Assembly: GCA_963818505.1 (NCBI GenBank)
Contig: CAWFSJ010000005.1
Span: 558,001-622,000, forward strand
DNA: 64,000 nucleotides
Source of the DNA: JADKAV01 sp963818505
GTDB lineage: Bacteria; Actinomycetota; Actinomycetes; S36-B12; UBA10799
Direction of reading: 5' to 3'
Notes under the pieces: generated by a model
The model's database searches: none
Told to the model about the DNA's origin: nothing
The model's input: only the letters and a program-made list of their open reading frames with translations
In this document: in pieces, positions 7,707 through 18,500 of the stretch
How the letters are laid out: each line of letters opens with the position of its first letter
Position numbering within the stretch: the stretch's first letter is position 1
Position numbers and translations under genes: made by a program

Positions 7707-8491
7707 GGCGAGACGTTCAAGCCTTGCAGCACACGTTCTGCGAGGTGTCGATCTCCGTCAACCGAGGCCGCGTCGGGGTCCGGCCGACGCCCGGACGCAA
7801 GTCTGATGAAGGCGAGCACATCCATGGACACAGTCGTGGTGGCTTGCGTCGCCTCCACGCCGCGACCCCGCCCGTCCTGCCCCACGCCGATCCACTGGTC
7901 GACATAGCCCGGCACCACGAAATGAAGCACCTGACCGGGCTGCGCTTGCGCCTTCTTGACCCAGACATAACCCAGGCTGTCGGCCATCAGGGCCACGGTC
8001 ACCGTCGCTGCTGGACCGAATTGCGGCACCCCGAGACCCAAGGCATCGCGCACATCGAGCTCATGCAGGAAGATGTCGAAGCAACGCATCCTCAACACCC
8101 GACGCAAGGGCCAGGTGTTCCCGGCGATCCCGCGCACGAGATCATCGTCGCCCTGCGGACCCTCGCGAAGCAGCCTGCGGCGGCGGCCCGTGACCTCGGC
8201 CAGTTCGGCTCGCAACGCCTGCGGACTGGTCCCACGACGGTGGTCCACCCCGAGTTCGGTGTACTGGGAGAACGCGTCATCGGCGTGCGCGAGGCCACCC
8301 CAGTCGGGCTCATGATCGGGTAGTGGATCCCCGCACAGTTCCGCCTCCAGGGCAACCACATGCGCGACGATGTCCCCTATCGTCCAGCCCGGAAGCAGGG
8401 AGGGTGCGGCAAAGGATTCATCACTGATGTGGTCCACCGTCGCACCGAACGAATCAATGGCGTCTTGCCAGGCGGCCACAAATGGATTCAT
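7703..8491 (-). CDS. Maleylpyruvate isomerase-family mycothiol-dependent protein
   Basis: The 262-residue protein begins MNPFVAAWQDAIDSF and shows the DinB/MDMPI four-helix pattern: LLPGWTIGDIVAHVVALEAE near the N-terminus, then 'RMRCFDIFLHELDVRDALG', containing histidines expected for metal binding. A C-terminal SCP2-like lobe follows. Family members use mycothiol as thiol cofactor; the substrate here is unknown. ATG 8491 has TACATT seven bases upstream, consistent with a leaderless transcript. Longer upstream frames are shadows of the divergent nitrilase gene. Confidence 0.8.
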   Translation of the reverse strand: MNPFVAAWQDAIDSFGATVDHISDESFAAPSLLPGWTIGDIVAHVVALEAELCGDPLPDHEPDWGGLAHADDAFSQYTELGVDHRRGTSPQALRAELAEVTGRRRRLLREGPQGDDDLVRGIAGNTWPLRRVLRMRCFDIFLHELDVRDALGLGVPQFGPAATVTVALMADSLGYVWVKKAQAQPGQVLHFVVPGYVDQWIGVGQDGRGRGVEATQATTTVSMDVLAFIRLASGRRPDPDAASVDGDRHLAERVLQGLNVSP

Positions 8492-8498
8492 GCCGGCC

Positions 8499-8518
8499 AA
8501 TGTAGTCGCGACTAACCT
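8499..8518. promoter_or_regulatory. Back-to-back leaderless -10 elements in a 33-bp intergenic region
   Basis: TACATT on the minus strand (8499-8504) ends seven bases before ATG 8491, and TAACCT on the plus strand (8513-8518) ends six bases before ATG 8525. Both fit TANNNT. Their -35 regions must lie inside each other's coding start, so the two divergent promoters physically overlap. Confidence 0.55.
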
Positions 8519-8524
8519 GCTGCT

Positions 8525-9283
8525 ATGACCCGCGTTGCTGCAGTGCAGCTGAACCTGTCGGACGAGCACGACGCGGCATTGCGCCGACGTCGCGTGCGCG
8601 AGGTTACGGAGGCCATCGACGCGGACCTCATCGTGCTGCCCGAGTTGTGGGAGATCGGACCATTCGCCGTCGCCGAGAACCTCGACCACGCAGTCCCCCT
8701 TGAGACGTGGTGCGCACACATGTCCGACCTCGCGCCGGGGCGGGTGCTGCACGCAGGTTCGTTCCTCGAGCGCGACGGCGACGACCTCTTCAACACGTCG
8801 GTGGTCTTCGGGCCGACCGGCGAGGTGCTGGCCACCTACCGGAAGATCCACCTGTTCGGGTTCGATACCGGCGAGGCTGTGACGCTGAACGCGGGGGACG
8901 AGATCGTGACGGTCGAGACTCCCCTTGGTGTCACCGGCCTGGCGACTTGCTACGACCTGCGCTTCCCGGAGATGTTCCGGGCCCTCACCGACGCCGACGC
9001 CACCGCCGTCCTCATCCCCACGGGCTGGCCGGCCGCCCGCATCGCGCATTGGAGCCTGCTGACCGCTGCCCGGGCCACGGAGAACCAGCTTTGGGTGATC
9101 GGCGCCAACTCCACGGGTCAGAGCAACGGCGTGGCGATGGGTGCATACACGACGATCGTCGACCCCCGCGGACAGGTTGTGGGCGAGCGCATGGAACCCG
9201 GCGTTCTACTGATGGACCTCGACCCCGGTCTGCCGCATCAGGTCCGCGACGAGTTCCCCGTATTGCGCGATCGTCGCCTTTAG
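8525..9283 (+). CDS. Carbon-nitrogen hydrolase (nitrilase superfamily amidase)
   Basis: The 252-residue protein carries the nitrilase-fold catalytic triad in order: Glu in LPELWEIG (about residue 39), Lys in YRKIHLFGF (about 106) and Cys in CYDLRFPEMF (about 142). The length and the CYDLRFPE signature fit the Nit2/omega-amidase-like cytosolic branch, which hydrolyses small amides such as 2-oxoglutaramate. The precise substrate cannot be read. No Shine-Dalgarno precedes ATG 8525, in keeping with the leaderless promoter described for this junction. Confidence 0.88.
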   Translation: MTRVAAVQLNLSDEHDAALRRRRVREVTEAIDADLIVLPELWEIGPFAVAENLDHAVPLETWCAHMSDLAPGRVLHAGSFLERDGDDLFNTSVVFGPTGEVLATYRKIHLFGFDTGEAVTLNAGDEIVTVETPLGVTGLATCYDLRFPEMFRALTDADATAVLIPTGWPAARIAHWSLLTAARATENQLWVIGANSTGQSNGVAMGAYTTIVDPRGQVVGERMEPGVLLMDLDPGLPHQVRDEFPVLRDRRL

Positions 9284-9414
9284 ACGACAACTGCGGTCAG
9301 GATCCCGCCCGGTTGAGTGTCGCGGTTGACGCACGGTCTTCCCCTCTGATGCCTCCGGCCCCGGGGCGCCTGGCGGGGGAATCGCACCTTCGGACAATCT
9401 GCAAGATCAGACTC

Positions 9415-9443
9415 TTGTTGGTCGAGGATTGCGCGTGTAGATT
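9415..9443 (+). promoter_or_regulatory. Promoter of the M36 metallopeptidase
   Basis: TTGTTG (9415-9420) and TAGATT (9438-9443) are separated by 17 bases, placing the transcript start about 50 bases before ATG 9500. The rest of 9284-9414 shows no feature. Confidence 0.5.
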
Positions 9444-9499
9444 GGCCGTTCAGCGACGCCGACGACCGGCGACTGCACCAAGCGAGATCGAGCCTGAAC

Positions 9500-12400
9500 A
9501 TGCGAATAGCAGCCGCCCTGCGTCTTGCATTCTTGTCAGTAGCCGTCGGGTGCGTGGCCATGACCGCCACGCCGGCATCCGCAGTCGATGATCCTAGGGA
9601 TCAACTGCTGCCAAACGTGGACGTTCGCCAGGATCAGAAGGCCGCTCCGGTCGCCCCGCGGGCAGCGGATCGCCTCGACAGCGCCCTCGGGGCGCAGGGT
9701 TTCGTTCAGCCCAACCCGCAGACCGGGGCTGTGGACTACGTGGGCCGCACCGACGGGTTCCTCACCGACGCCTCGAAGGCCGATCCAGCCGACATTGTCC
9801 TGGGGTACGTCAGTGATCAGCGTCGGGCCTTCGGTCTGGACAGCAGCGATCTGGCCAATCTCGAGGTCAGTGAGTCGTACACGTCGATCGACGGCGTTAC
9901 CCACGTCACCTTCTCGCAGAGTGTCGACGGCATCGAGGCCTTCGACAGTCGCGTGCGCGGTCACGTCACGAAGAACGGCCGTTTGATCAATGTCAGCGGT
10001 GCGCCGGTCAGCGACCTGTCGGTGCCGACCACCACGCCCGTGCTGAGCGCTGACGAGGCGCTGCTCGCGGCCCGCGAGAACGTCGGCGGCGACGCCACTG
10101 TGCCGCCGGTGGAGAAGCGCTCGCAGGGTCCTGCGCAGAAGACCACGTATGACACCTATGCCGAGTCCGCCGAACTGACCGTGTTCGCTCAGTCGGACGA
10201 GGACCGGCTCGCCTGGGAGATCCAGGTTCTGGACACCGACTCAATGCTGTACCGGGTCGTCGTCGACGCGGCCACCAGCGAGGTGTTGTTCCGCCAGTCG
10301 TTGACCGCGTTCGACAACAACGACGCGAAGGTCTATCCGCTGTTCCCGTCGCAGCTGGTCACGCCCACGGCCGTGAACTTCGGCTCCGACCCGACGTGGT
10401 TGAACCGGTCGGCCGAGGACTTGAACCAGTTGAAGGGCAACAACACCCACACGTACGTGGACAACAACGGGCAAGACGGTTACCAGCCCGGCGAGCAGGT
10501 CGTGCGCAACGGCGGACTGGCCGGCAACTGGATCTACCCCACGCAGTTCTTCCCGGGATGCGCACCGTTCGGGTGCACATGGAACAGGGCAGACTCCGCA
10601 TCGAAGGCCACCAACCGCAACGCCGGAGCCGTCGGGCTGTTCTATTTGGTCAACCATTTCCACGACGCGCTGTTGGCCGCACCCATCGGCTTCGACGAGG
10701 CCTCGGGCAACTTCGAGCACGTCAACTCCAGCGGGCAGGGAGTGGGCGGCGATGCCGTATTGGCGGAGGCGCAGGACTTCAGTGGTACGAACAATGCCAA
10801 CATGGGCACCCCCGGTGACGGCGAGTCCCCCAAGATGCAGATGTACTTCTGGGATGCGGTCAACGACGTGGACTCCAGCGCGGACGCCGAGATCGTCTAC
10901 CACGAGTACACCCACGGCCTGTCCGGCCGCCTGGTCAGCCTCGGTTCGGAGCAGTCCGGGGCCATGGGCGAGGGGTGGTCTGACTTCTACGCGCTGGACC
11001 TGCTGGTGCACGAGGGCAACAAGACCGACCCGGCCGGCCCCGGCAACCTGCGGATGGGCCAGTACGTTGCGGCGATCCAGGGATCAGGGAGCAGGGAATC
11101 GACTGCCCGGTCACTGCGACGGCGCAGTGTCCAGCGTCCGGGACGGCCGGATCGGGGGGCTTCACCTACGGCGACTTGGGCAAGGTCAATATCAACGGCG
11201 TCCACGACAACGGCGAGATCTGGGGCCAGACGATGTGGGACCTGCGCACGGCGCTCGGCCGCAACGACGCTCTGAAGATCATCACCGGTGGCATGCGACT
11301 ATCGCCGAGCAACCCCAGCATGCTGACGATGCGCGACGCGATCATTCAGTCGGCGCAGGTCAACAACGTGAGCCTGTCCACCGTGTGGTCGGTCTTCGCC
11401 AATCGCGGGATGGGCTTCCTGGCCACCACGCCGTCGGCAAATGCAACCACGGCGGTTGAGGACTTCTCGTTGCCGCCGGCCTTGCTGCACGTGTCGACGG
11501 CCGTCGACGACAACGCCCCGCGCGGTGACGGTGACGGCTTCCCCGAGCCGGGAGAGACACTGGCTGTGACCACGACCGTGCAGAACACGACGGGCTCGCC
11601 GATCCCGGGCGTGACGGGTTCGATAGTGGCCAACAGCGGCGCACAGGTCACCGGCGGCACGAGCAACTGGCCGACGATCGCAGCTGGCAAGAACGGGGTC
11701 AACGACCCGCCGTTCACGGTCAAGCTTCCAGAGGCCATCGCATGCGAGGCCAAAGTGGGGCTCACCGTGTCCATGACCGGACCGGATGGCCCGGTCGCCG
11801 TGCCGGGGACAACCGTGTCAGTCGGGAAGCCGTCGTTCACGAACAGCTCCGACGTCCCGAAACCGATTCCCGACGCCCCTGCGGGCGGGGTGGACTCGAC
11901 CATGACGCTGCCGGGCACCGGGAACGTCAGCGACCTCGACGTGAGGATCGGGAGTCTCACGCACACCTACCTCGGCGACCTGACAATCACGCTTTCCCAC
12001 GCCGGGACGACGGTCCTCCTTGTGGCTGGGGCGGGCGGCCAGGGTGATGACTTTTCGAACCTCGTGCTCGACGACGACGCGGCGTTGCCGCTGACGGCCC
12101 TGTCAGGTGTCAGTGGTCTCACCGGCCGGTACCGGCCAGAGGAGTCGCTGTCGGCGTTCGACGGGCATTCGCGCAGCGGCGACTGGATCTTGAACGTCAC
12201 GGACACCGGGCAAGAGGATGTGGGGACTCTGAACGCGTGGGGCCTCAGCCCTGCCGCTGCGTGTGACGTCTTCAGGGCGCCGACGTCGGTGACCAACGCC
12301 GCTTCGGCCGTCACGACGAGCGCAGCGACGCTGAACGGCACACACAACTCCGGCGGCATCCCCACCGACTACCTGTTCGAGTACGGGACCAGTCCTTCCT

Positions 12401-12873
12401 ACGGGCAGAAGACGCCGGTCACCGATGGTGGCTCCGGTAATGCTCCCGTGGCGGTTTCAGCCAACCTCGCAGGGCTCGCGGCGGGCACTGGATACCACTA
12501 CCGGTTGATCGCCCTGCGCGACGGCGTGGTGTTCAGCCGTGGCGCAGACCAGGTGTTCACGACGGCCAACGCGGCGCCGCCACCAGACACGAGTGCGCCC
12601 TTCGTGACGGTCACGAAGGCGCCGAAGAAGAAGATCGCTACCAAGAAGGCGAAGGTCAAGGTCAAGGTGTCCTTCGGCTCCGAGGCGGGCGCCACCTTCA
12701 CCTGCCGGGTCAACAAGGGCAAGTCCACCAAGTGCGCTTCGCCGTTCTCAGCCACCGTCAAGTCCAAGCCTGGCAAGGGGCTGAAGCACACGATCCAGAT
12801 CACGGCGACCGATCAGGCCGGCAACACGTCGTCGGCCAAGAAGGTCGCCTTCAAGGTCGTCCGTAAACGCTGA
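9500..12873 (+). CDS. Secreted M36 (fungalysin-type) metallopeptidase with P domain (one frameshift)
   Basis: The product is about 1,124 residues. A signal peptide ending TATPASA is followed by an FTP-like propeptide ('SQSVDGIEAFDSRVRGHV'). The zinc protease domain contains HEYTHGLSGRLV at about residue 467 and GEGWSDFYALDLLV with the third zinc ligand. Further on lie a proprotein-convertase P-like domain ('LTHTYLGDLTITLSHAGTTV'), a fibronectin-like module ('NSGGIPTDYLFEYGTSPSYG'), and a lysine-rich Ig-like tail. One base is missing near 11082 (GGG read as GG); correcting it gives IQGIREQGIDCPVTATAQCP across the break. The signature of sequence error suggests a functional extracellular protease. 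The C-terminal modules probably anchor or target it. Confidence 0.85.
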
Positions 12874-12880
12874 CCAGGGC

Positions 12881-15595
12881 TCAGTTGAGACCGTGACGGG
12901 CGCGGCTGGCCTGCTCCTGGACGCTGAACTGGTTGAAGCGCGGAAGGAACTTGTCCCACTCGATGATGTGGGAGTCGATCTCCGGGCCGTCGATGCAGGC
13001 GTGCTTGCGCACGGGCTTGCCGTCGATCAGCACCGGCACCATGCATGCCCCGCACATCCCGGTGGCATCGACCATGATCGAGTTCAGGCTGGCAACACAG
13101 GCCGTGTCGTAGCCGCGGCTCAGGTCGCTCACGGCTCGCATCATCAAGGGCGGCCCGATGGTCACGACCTCTGCCACGGCCGTCCCTGGCCGCGCAGCAT
13201 TTCCTCCAGCGGCCCGGTCACGAAGCCCTGCACCCCGAACGACCCGTCGTTTGTCGTGTAGACCACGTCGAACTGGTCGCCGAACTCCGAGCGCAACTGC
13301 TCGACGCGTTCGCCGGGATCGGTCCAGAACATCAGATCGGCGCTGCGGAAGCCTGCGATCAGCGTCACATGGTTGCCCGACCCGCAGGTGCTCGCGCAGG
13401 ATCGGGTAGACGGGCGGCAGGCCGAGGCCCCCAGCGGTGAAGACCACCGTGGTGCCGGCCTCGTGGCGCGCGATCTCGCTGGGTCGCCCGAGCGGCCCGG
13501 CGATCCCGGTGAACGCCTCGCCGACGGCCATCCGGTTGATCTCGATGCTGCTCGTGCCGACGCCCTGCACGACTAGGTCGATCGTGCCGGCCTCGGCGTC
13601 CCAGTCGGCAAGGGTGAGCGGGATGAGCTCGCCGTCGGGTTGTGGCAGGACGCGGACGAACTGCCCGGCCTGCGCGGAGTTTGCGATCAACGGTGCCCTG
13701 ACCGTGAACTCGACGATGCCGTCGCTGAGATCTGCCCTCGCCAAAATGGTGGCCTCGGTGGTGGCCAGTTCGGTGTAGTCGCGCGCGCGGGCCACAGAAT
13801 CCCGGATGACGTCGGGGGTGAGGTCCTCGATCGCGAGGATCTCCCTGGCGGCGGCCTGACCGTCGCCAGCCGCGAGGATCGCTGTGGATCCGCCGCGGGC
13901 TGCATCCCCACCGGTGTAGACACCGGCCAGTGTGGTCTCCTGCGACCCCTTGTGATCCAGGTTGATCGTGCCCCACTTCGAGGTCTCGAGTCGCGGTTCC
14001 GAGTCCTTGATGATCGGGTTGGCGGCGTTGCCGAGAGCCATGATGACGAGATCGGCCGGTTTGGTGGCGGTGCGACCGGTCGACACTGGCCGGCGGCGCC
14101 CGGAGTCGTCGGGTTCGCCGAGTTCCATCTCGTCGAGGACCGCGGCCTTGACGAAACCGTTGTCGTTACCGAGGAACTCCACAGGCGAGCGCAACTCCTC
14201 GAAGGTGATGCCTTCTTCGAGCGCGTGGTGCTGCTCCTCAACCCGGGCCGGCATCTGCGCCTGCGTGCGGCGGTAGACGATCGTCACGTGTCCGCCCAGG
14301 CGCCGGGCAGTCCGAGCGGCGTCCATCGCCGTGTTGCCCCCGCCGATGACCAGGACCTGCTTGCCTGCGGTCTCCGGCAGCGGCGTCTCGTAGTCCGAGC
14401 GCAGCCCCTGCATCAGGTTGACGCGGGTGAGGAACTCGTTGGCCGACATCACGTTGAGCAGATGCTCTCCGGGCACGTTCATGAACCGCGGTAGACCCGC
14501 GCCGGTACCCACGAAGATCCGGGCGAACCCCGCATCGCGCAGGTCCTGCAGAGTGGCGGTCTTGCCGACCACGAAGTTCATCACGAATCGCCCGCCGAGC
14601 ATCCGGATCTTCGCCACGACGTCATCGATCAACTCGTTGGGAAGACGGAACTCCGGGATGCCGTAACGCAGCACTCCCCCGAGGGCGTGGAAAGCCTCGA
14701 ACACCGTCACCGGGAAACCCTGCGCCGCCAACAGGTACGCGTTGATCAGACCCGACGGACCCGAACCGATGATCGCCACCGGCGGGTGGGTCGCCATCTC
14801 CCAGGGATCGCGCACGCCTGCGAAGCGGCGCTGTGTGGCCTGCGGGTCTACGAGCTTCTCGCGCTCCGGCAGGTACCACTCGAGCTGGCCTATCGCGATC
14901 GGCAACTTCTGGATGCAGGCCCCCTGACACTGCAGTTCTTGCGGGCACACCCGACCGGTGACATCCGGCAGCGGGTTGCTCGACTCCATCAGTTCCAGCG
15001 CCTCGCGGAACCGGTCGTTTCCGATCAGTTCGATCACCTGCGGGATGTGGATCGCCACAGGACAGCCACCCGTTGGTTCCCGGCATCCGGCGAGGAACTC
15101 CCCGAGCTCACACGGCTTCTCCTCGCACTGCTTGTCGCGAAGGACCTCCAGCCAGACCAGCAGATCGACTTCGCGCTGGTTGTAGCCCTGCTCGAGGTAG
15201 CCGAGGAAACCCTGGTTGACCAGCCCGAAATCAGTGGCCCGCCTGTCGGCGTCTCGCACGTACGGCTCGATCGCGTTCTGCGCCGGCCACCCCTTCGACA
15301 GCCCGGCGAACATCGGATAACGATCCGACAGGTGGGCGTCGATGGCACGCACGAACTTGCGTTTGCCGGACAGGGGCAGGTTCCAGATGAAGCGCATCAG
15401 CACAGTGCTGCTGTCGTCGCCGCGCAGAAGCATCTCCCACAGGCGGCGCGTGAAGTCCTCGCCCAACTCGGGCTGGCGGAACTCCCATGCCACGGCCTGC
15501 ATCCCCTCGGAGATGAAGACGTCGCGGAAGGCCCGCGGGTCGCTGACCAGTCGCCTGCGCAGCAGGTCCACCTGGTGGTCGAGCTCGGCGGTCAT
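12881..15595 (-). CDS. NfnAB/SudAB-like fused flavoprotein (GltD-like + ferredoxin-NADP reductase-like), local double frameshift
   Basis: The ~904-residue chain has an N-terminal GltD/NfnB-like half with a cysteine-rich entry ('GRVCPQELQCQGACIQK'), an FAD site (VAIIGSGPSGLINAYLLAAQ) and an NAD(P) site (VLVIGGGNTAMDAARTARRL). An NfnA/SudB-like half follows, ending with the [2Fe-2S]-type motif MVDATGMCGACMV...HACIDGP. NfnAB couples NADH, NADPH and ferredoxin; here both subunits are fused. Between 13185 and 13375 the frame shifts and returns; the alternative frame supplies the missing 'VTLIAGFRSADLMFWTDPGE'. The start ATG 15595 overlaps the stop of the upstream ferredoxin oxidoreductase (ATGA), so the two redox enzymes are coupled. 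It could move electrons between ferredoxin and NAD(P)H. Confidence 0.8.
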   Translation of the reverse strand: MTAELDHQVDLLRRRLVSDPRAFRDVFISEGMQAVAWEFRQPELGEDFTRRLWEMLLRGDDSSTVLMRFIWNLPLSGKRKFVRAIDAHLSDRYPMFAGLSKGWPAQNAIEPYVRDADRRATDFGLVNQGFLGYLEQGYNQREVDLLVWLEVLRDKQCEEKPCELGEFLAGCREPTGGCPVAIHIPQVIELIGNDRFREALELMESSNPLPDVTGRVCPQELQCQGACIQKLPIAIGQLEWYLPEREKLVDPQATQRRFAGVRDPWEMATHPPVAIIGSGPSGLINAYLLAAQGFPVTVFEAFHALGGVLRYGIPEFRLPNELIDDVVAKIRMLGGRFVMNFVVGKTATLQDLRDAGFARIFVGTGAGLPRFMNVPGEHLLNVMSANEFLTRVNLMQGLRSDYETPLPETAGKQVLVIGGGNTAMDAARTARRLGGHVTIVYRRTQAQMPARVEEQHHALEEGITFEELRSPVEFLGNDNGFVKAAVLDEMELGEPDDSGRRRPVSTGRTATKPADLVIMALGNAANPIIKDSEPRLETSKWGTINLDHKGSQETTLAGVYTGGDAARGGSTAILAAGDGQAAAREILAIEDLTPDVIRDSVARARDYTELATTEATILARADLSDGIVEFTVRAPLIANSAQAGQFVRVLPQPDGELIPLTLADWDAEAGTIDLVVQGVGTSSIEINRMAVGEAFTGIAGPLGRPSEIARHEAGTTVVFTAGGLGLPPVYPILREHLRVGQPCDADRRLPQRRSDVLDRSRRTRRAVALGVRRPVRRGLHDKRRVVRGAGLRDRAAGGNAARPGTAVAEVVTIGPPLMMRAVSDLSRGYDTACVASLNSIMVDATGMCGACMVPVLIDGKPVRKHACIDGPEIDSHIIEWDKFLPRFNQFSVQEQASRARHGLN

Positions 15596-18500
15596 CGGAT
15601 GATCTCCGCGTCGCAGTTGGCGCGCACCCGGTCGATCCGTTTGGCGATCTCGGGGGTCACCTCCACGGACTCGGCGGCGCCGGGGATCATCCGGGCGATG
15701 ACCTGCGCCTGCCCGTCGATGACCACCGTGGTCTTGGCGAAGAACTGGGGCAACTCCTGGTAGCAGGTGCCGCAGTCGTTGCACAAACCCTCATCGGCGG
15801 TGTCGATCCAGATGGGACCGTGCCCCGTTTCGGCGGGTGCCGTGTCGACGGGCGCTGCGGTGGTTGTGCCCGGCGTCGACATGGCAGGCAGCGTCGCCCC
15901 GCCCGGTGCGCGACTCGAGGATGCCAACTCCGACATGGCCCTGGCGATATCGTCCAGGGAACTCTCGCGGGCTGCTGCGGCCTCGTCGTACCTCGAACGC
16001 AACTCCTCGATATCCGCGCGGTGCAGAGCAGTGAGTTGCGCCTCGTGGACCCCGGAGAGGTACTGCAGGGTCTGCCAGTACCGGCGACGGTCCTCGACCA
16101 GCGAGACGATCGAATGCGAGCAGGCGACCTTGATCAGGTGCCGGCCCTCGTCGGTCGCATAGACGAACGGAAGGTGCGCGGAACGCCGGTCCGCGGGCAG
16201 CTCGACGTACTCGTCGATGGGAATGGCGATCTCCTGCTCCTGCGGTGTCACCTTGCGGAACTGCTTCTTGAACCGCACCTCGCCCAGCGCGAACTCGGCT
16301 GGCGTCAACGGGGTGGTCAACAGTTGCAGGCCGCCTTCTTCGTCCAGGTACTCCAGCGTCGTGGTGGTCCAGTTCTTGTCGGCATCGGGGTTGCCGTCGA
16401 TGGAGAACCACTCGCGCATGGTCGTTCCGCGCCTCGGATCGTGCACGAACAGCGGGTGCATCCGGCTCTCGACCGCCATCCGTGCCCGCGCGTTCGACGA
16501 CGACTCCGGAATGCCATGTTCGGATCCGCAAGGGGTATAGACGTTCATGACCGCTGGTGCCTTCGCGTACCCGAGGTACTCCACGGTCGTGGCAAGGAAG
16601 TGCCCATGGAATGCCGTGCTGGTCGAGCAGGCGTACACGTGCGGGTGGAACGAGGCGAGCAGAGCCAGTTCCTTTCGGGCCTCGTGTTTGCCGGAGTGTG
16701 AACCGCCGAAGCGCGACAGGTCGGAGTCCTGGCCGGTGAAACTGGATGTGGACGCCTGCCCGCCGGTATTGGAGTACGCACCCGAGTCCAGCACCAACAT
16801 TTTCAGCGGGGTGTCGCTGGCCAGGATCCTCGACATCGCTCCGAAGCCGATGTCGTAGCTGGCCCCGTCCCCACCCAGAGACATGACCGTGGGCAGCAGC
16901 GCCAGTTCCTCAGGCGTGAACTTCTCCCACGACAGCGTGCGCAAAACCGGTTCGTCGCGGGCCTCGTCGTAGGCGTCGTCAAGTTCGAGGGCCGCGATCC
17001 GAAGGGCTCGCACATCGGCGTTCATCTGGGCCGAGATCCCCTCGAAGATTCCCTTGGCCAGCGGCGCGCTGTCCTGGAACAGACTGTTCACCCACGGATC
17101 GCTGTAGGAGTTGTAGGGCATCGTGGAGGCGTACACACTGCTGCAGCCGGTGGCGTTCGCGATCACGACCGGGGCCGGGCCGTTGCCGGTGGGGCCGCCC
17201 TCGTACAGGTACAGCCTGCTCTCCAGCGTCGTGAGCGCCCCCTCGATGCGCCGACGCCGTTGTTCGTCATCGACGGTGTCGAGCTTGTTCCGCAGTGCCA
17301 GCACCAACCCTTCGAGCTCCCGCTGGTGGGCGCGCCGCCGATCATCAGCGAGCGCATGGCTGGTGGCCATCACGAGCCGGATCGCGGTGACCTCCCCGCA
17401 CCCTCGGCACGCGCCATGACCGCCGGTCGTGGAGTAGAAGTTGGACCGGTCCAACATGAGCCGCTTCAGGTCGCCGTCCGGGCTGGTCGAGTCCTCTAGG
17501 AACCTCGCGGGTGTGTTCGGCAGCGCGCCCATGAACTCGAACCTGTCCTGCAGGGTGGCGAGCACATCTGTGTCCTCGTCGACGGCCGCCAGGGCACCTG
17601 GGCCGCAGACCTCGATGCATTCAAGGCACCCGGTGCACTTCCACGGATCGACCGTCGCAGCGAACAGCGCACCGGTGCCGGCCACAGAGCCTTCCATCGC
17701 GTCGAAGAACGGGCGCGTGCGAGACACCGGGTAGGTGGCCAGCTTGGTGACGAGCCGGTCGAAGTTGCGCTGCAGGGTCGGCTGGCCCCAGTCGATGCCT
17801 GCGCCCACCTGCGCCACGATCTCGTCGAACGGCCGGGCGGTCTTGTCCTGCCGGTAGGACTCCCGAACCTGCTCGGCGAGGGTGTAGACGTGGGCTCGCA
17901 GGGCGTCGCGTTGCGGCTCGGTGATGTCGAGTTCCCTGATCCCGGTCAGGATCAGGTCGTGGATCTCGTGCACCACGTTGGGGATCGCGGCGTCGGGACA
18001 GGCCAGGGCGCACTCCATACACCCCGTGCAGGTCGCGAAGTCGAAGGCGGGAACCGTGCGCCGGAAGAGTCCCTTGTCCTTCGCGGCGGCAGTTCCGGCG
18101 GGCATGAACAGCCCGGCCCCGGGCAGCACGGGGGCCTCGGCGATCGTTCCCTCGCGGAATGGTCGTGCGGTTGCGTTCTCGTAGTACGCCGGATCGAACA
18201 ACCCGGCAGTGCTCGCGGCGGTGGCGCACATGGCCGCGGACGGTGCCACGCTGTGGCGCAGCGCCACCGGCGGGTTCTCGTCGATGGCCAGGAAGAACGG
18301 GGTGTCGTATTCGACGACCCGCGTGGCCGCCATGCCGTCGCGGATGACAGACATGTTGCCCTCGACAACGGCCTCGCCCTTGCCCCCGAACTTCTTCAGG
18401 ATCTGGGCGTGGACCTTCTCGGCGATGTCCTCCTCGGCGGCGCCCCCAGAGACCCGATCTACGTGGCCGACCACCGCACCGATGAACGCGATGCCCATCA

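Noticed and set aside
9500..12873. M36 peptidase as a pseudogene
   Set aside because: A single missing G near 11082 in a G run restores the whole protein, and all catalytic motifs are intact, so sequence error is more likely than decay.
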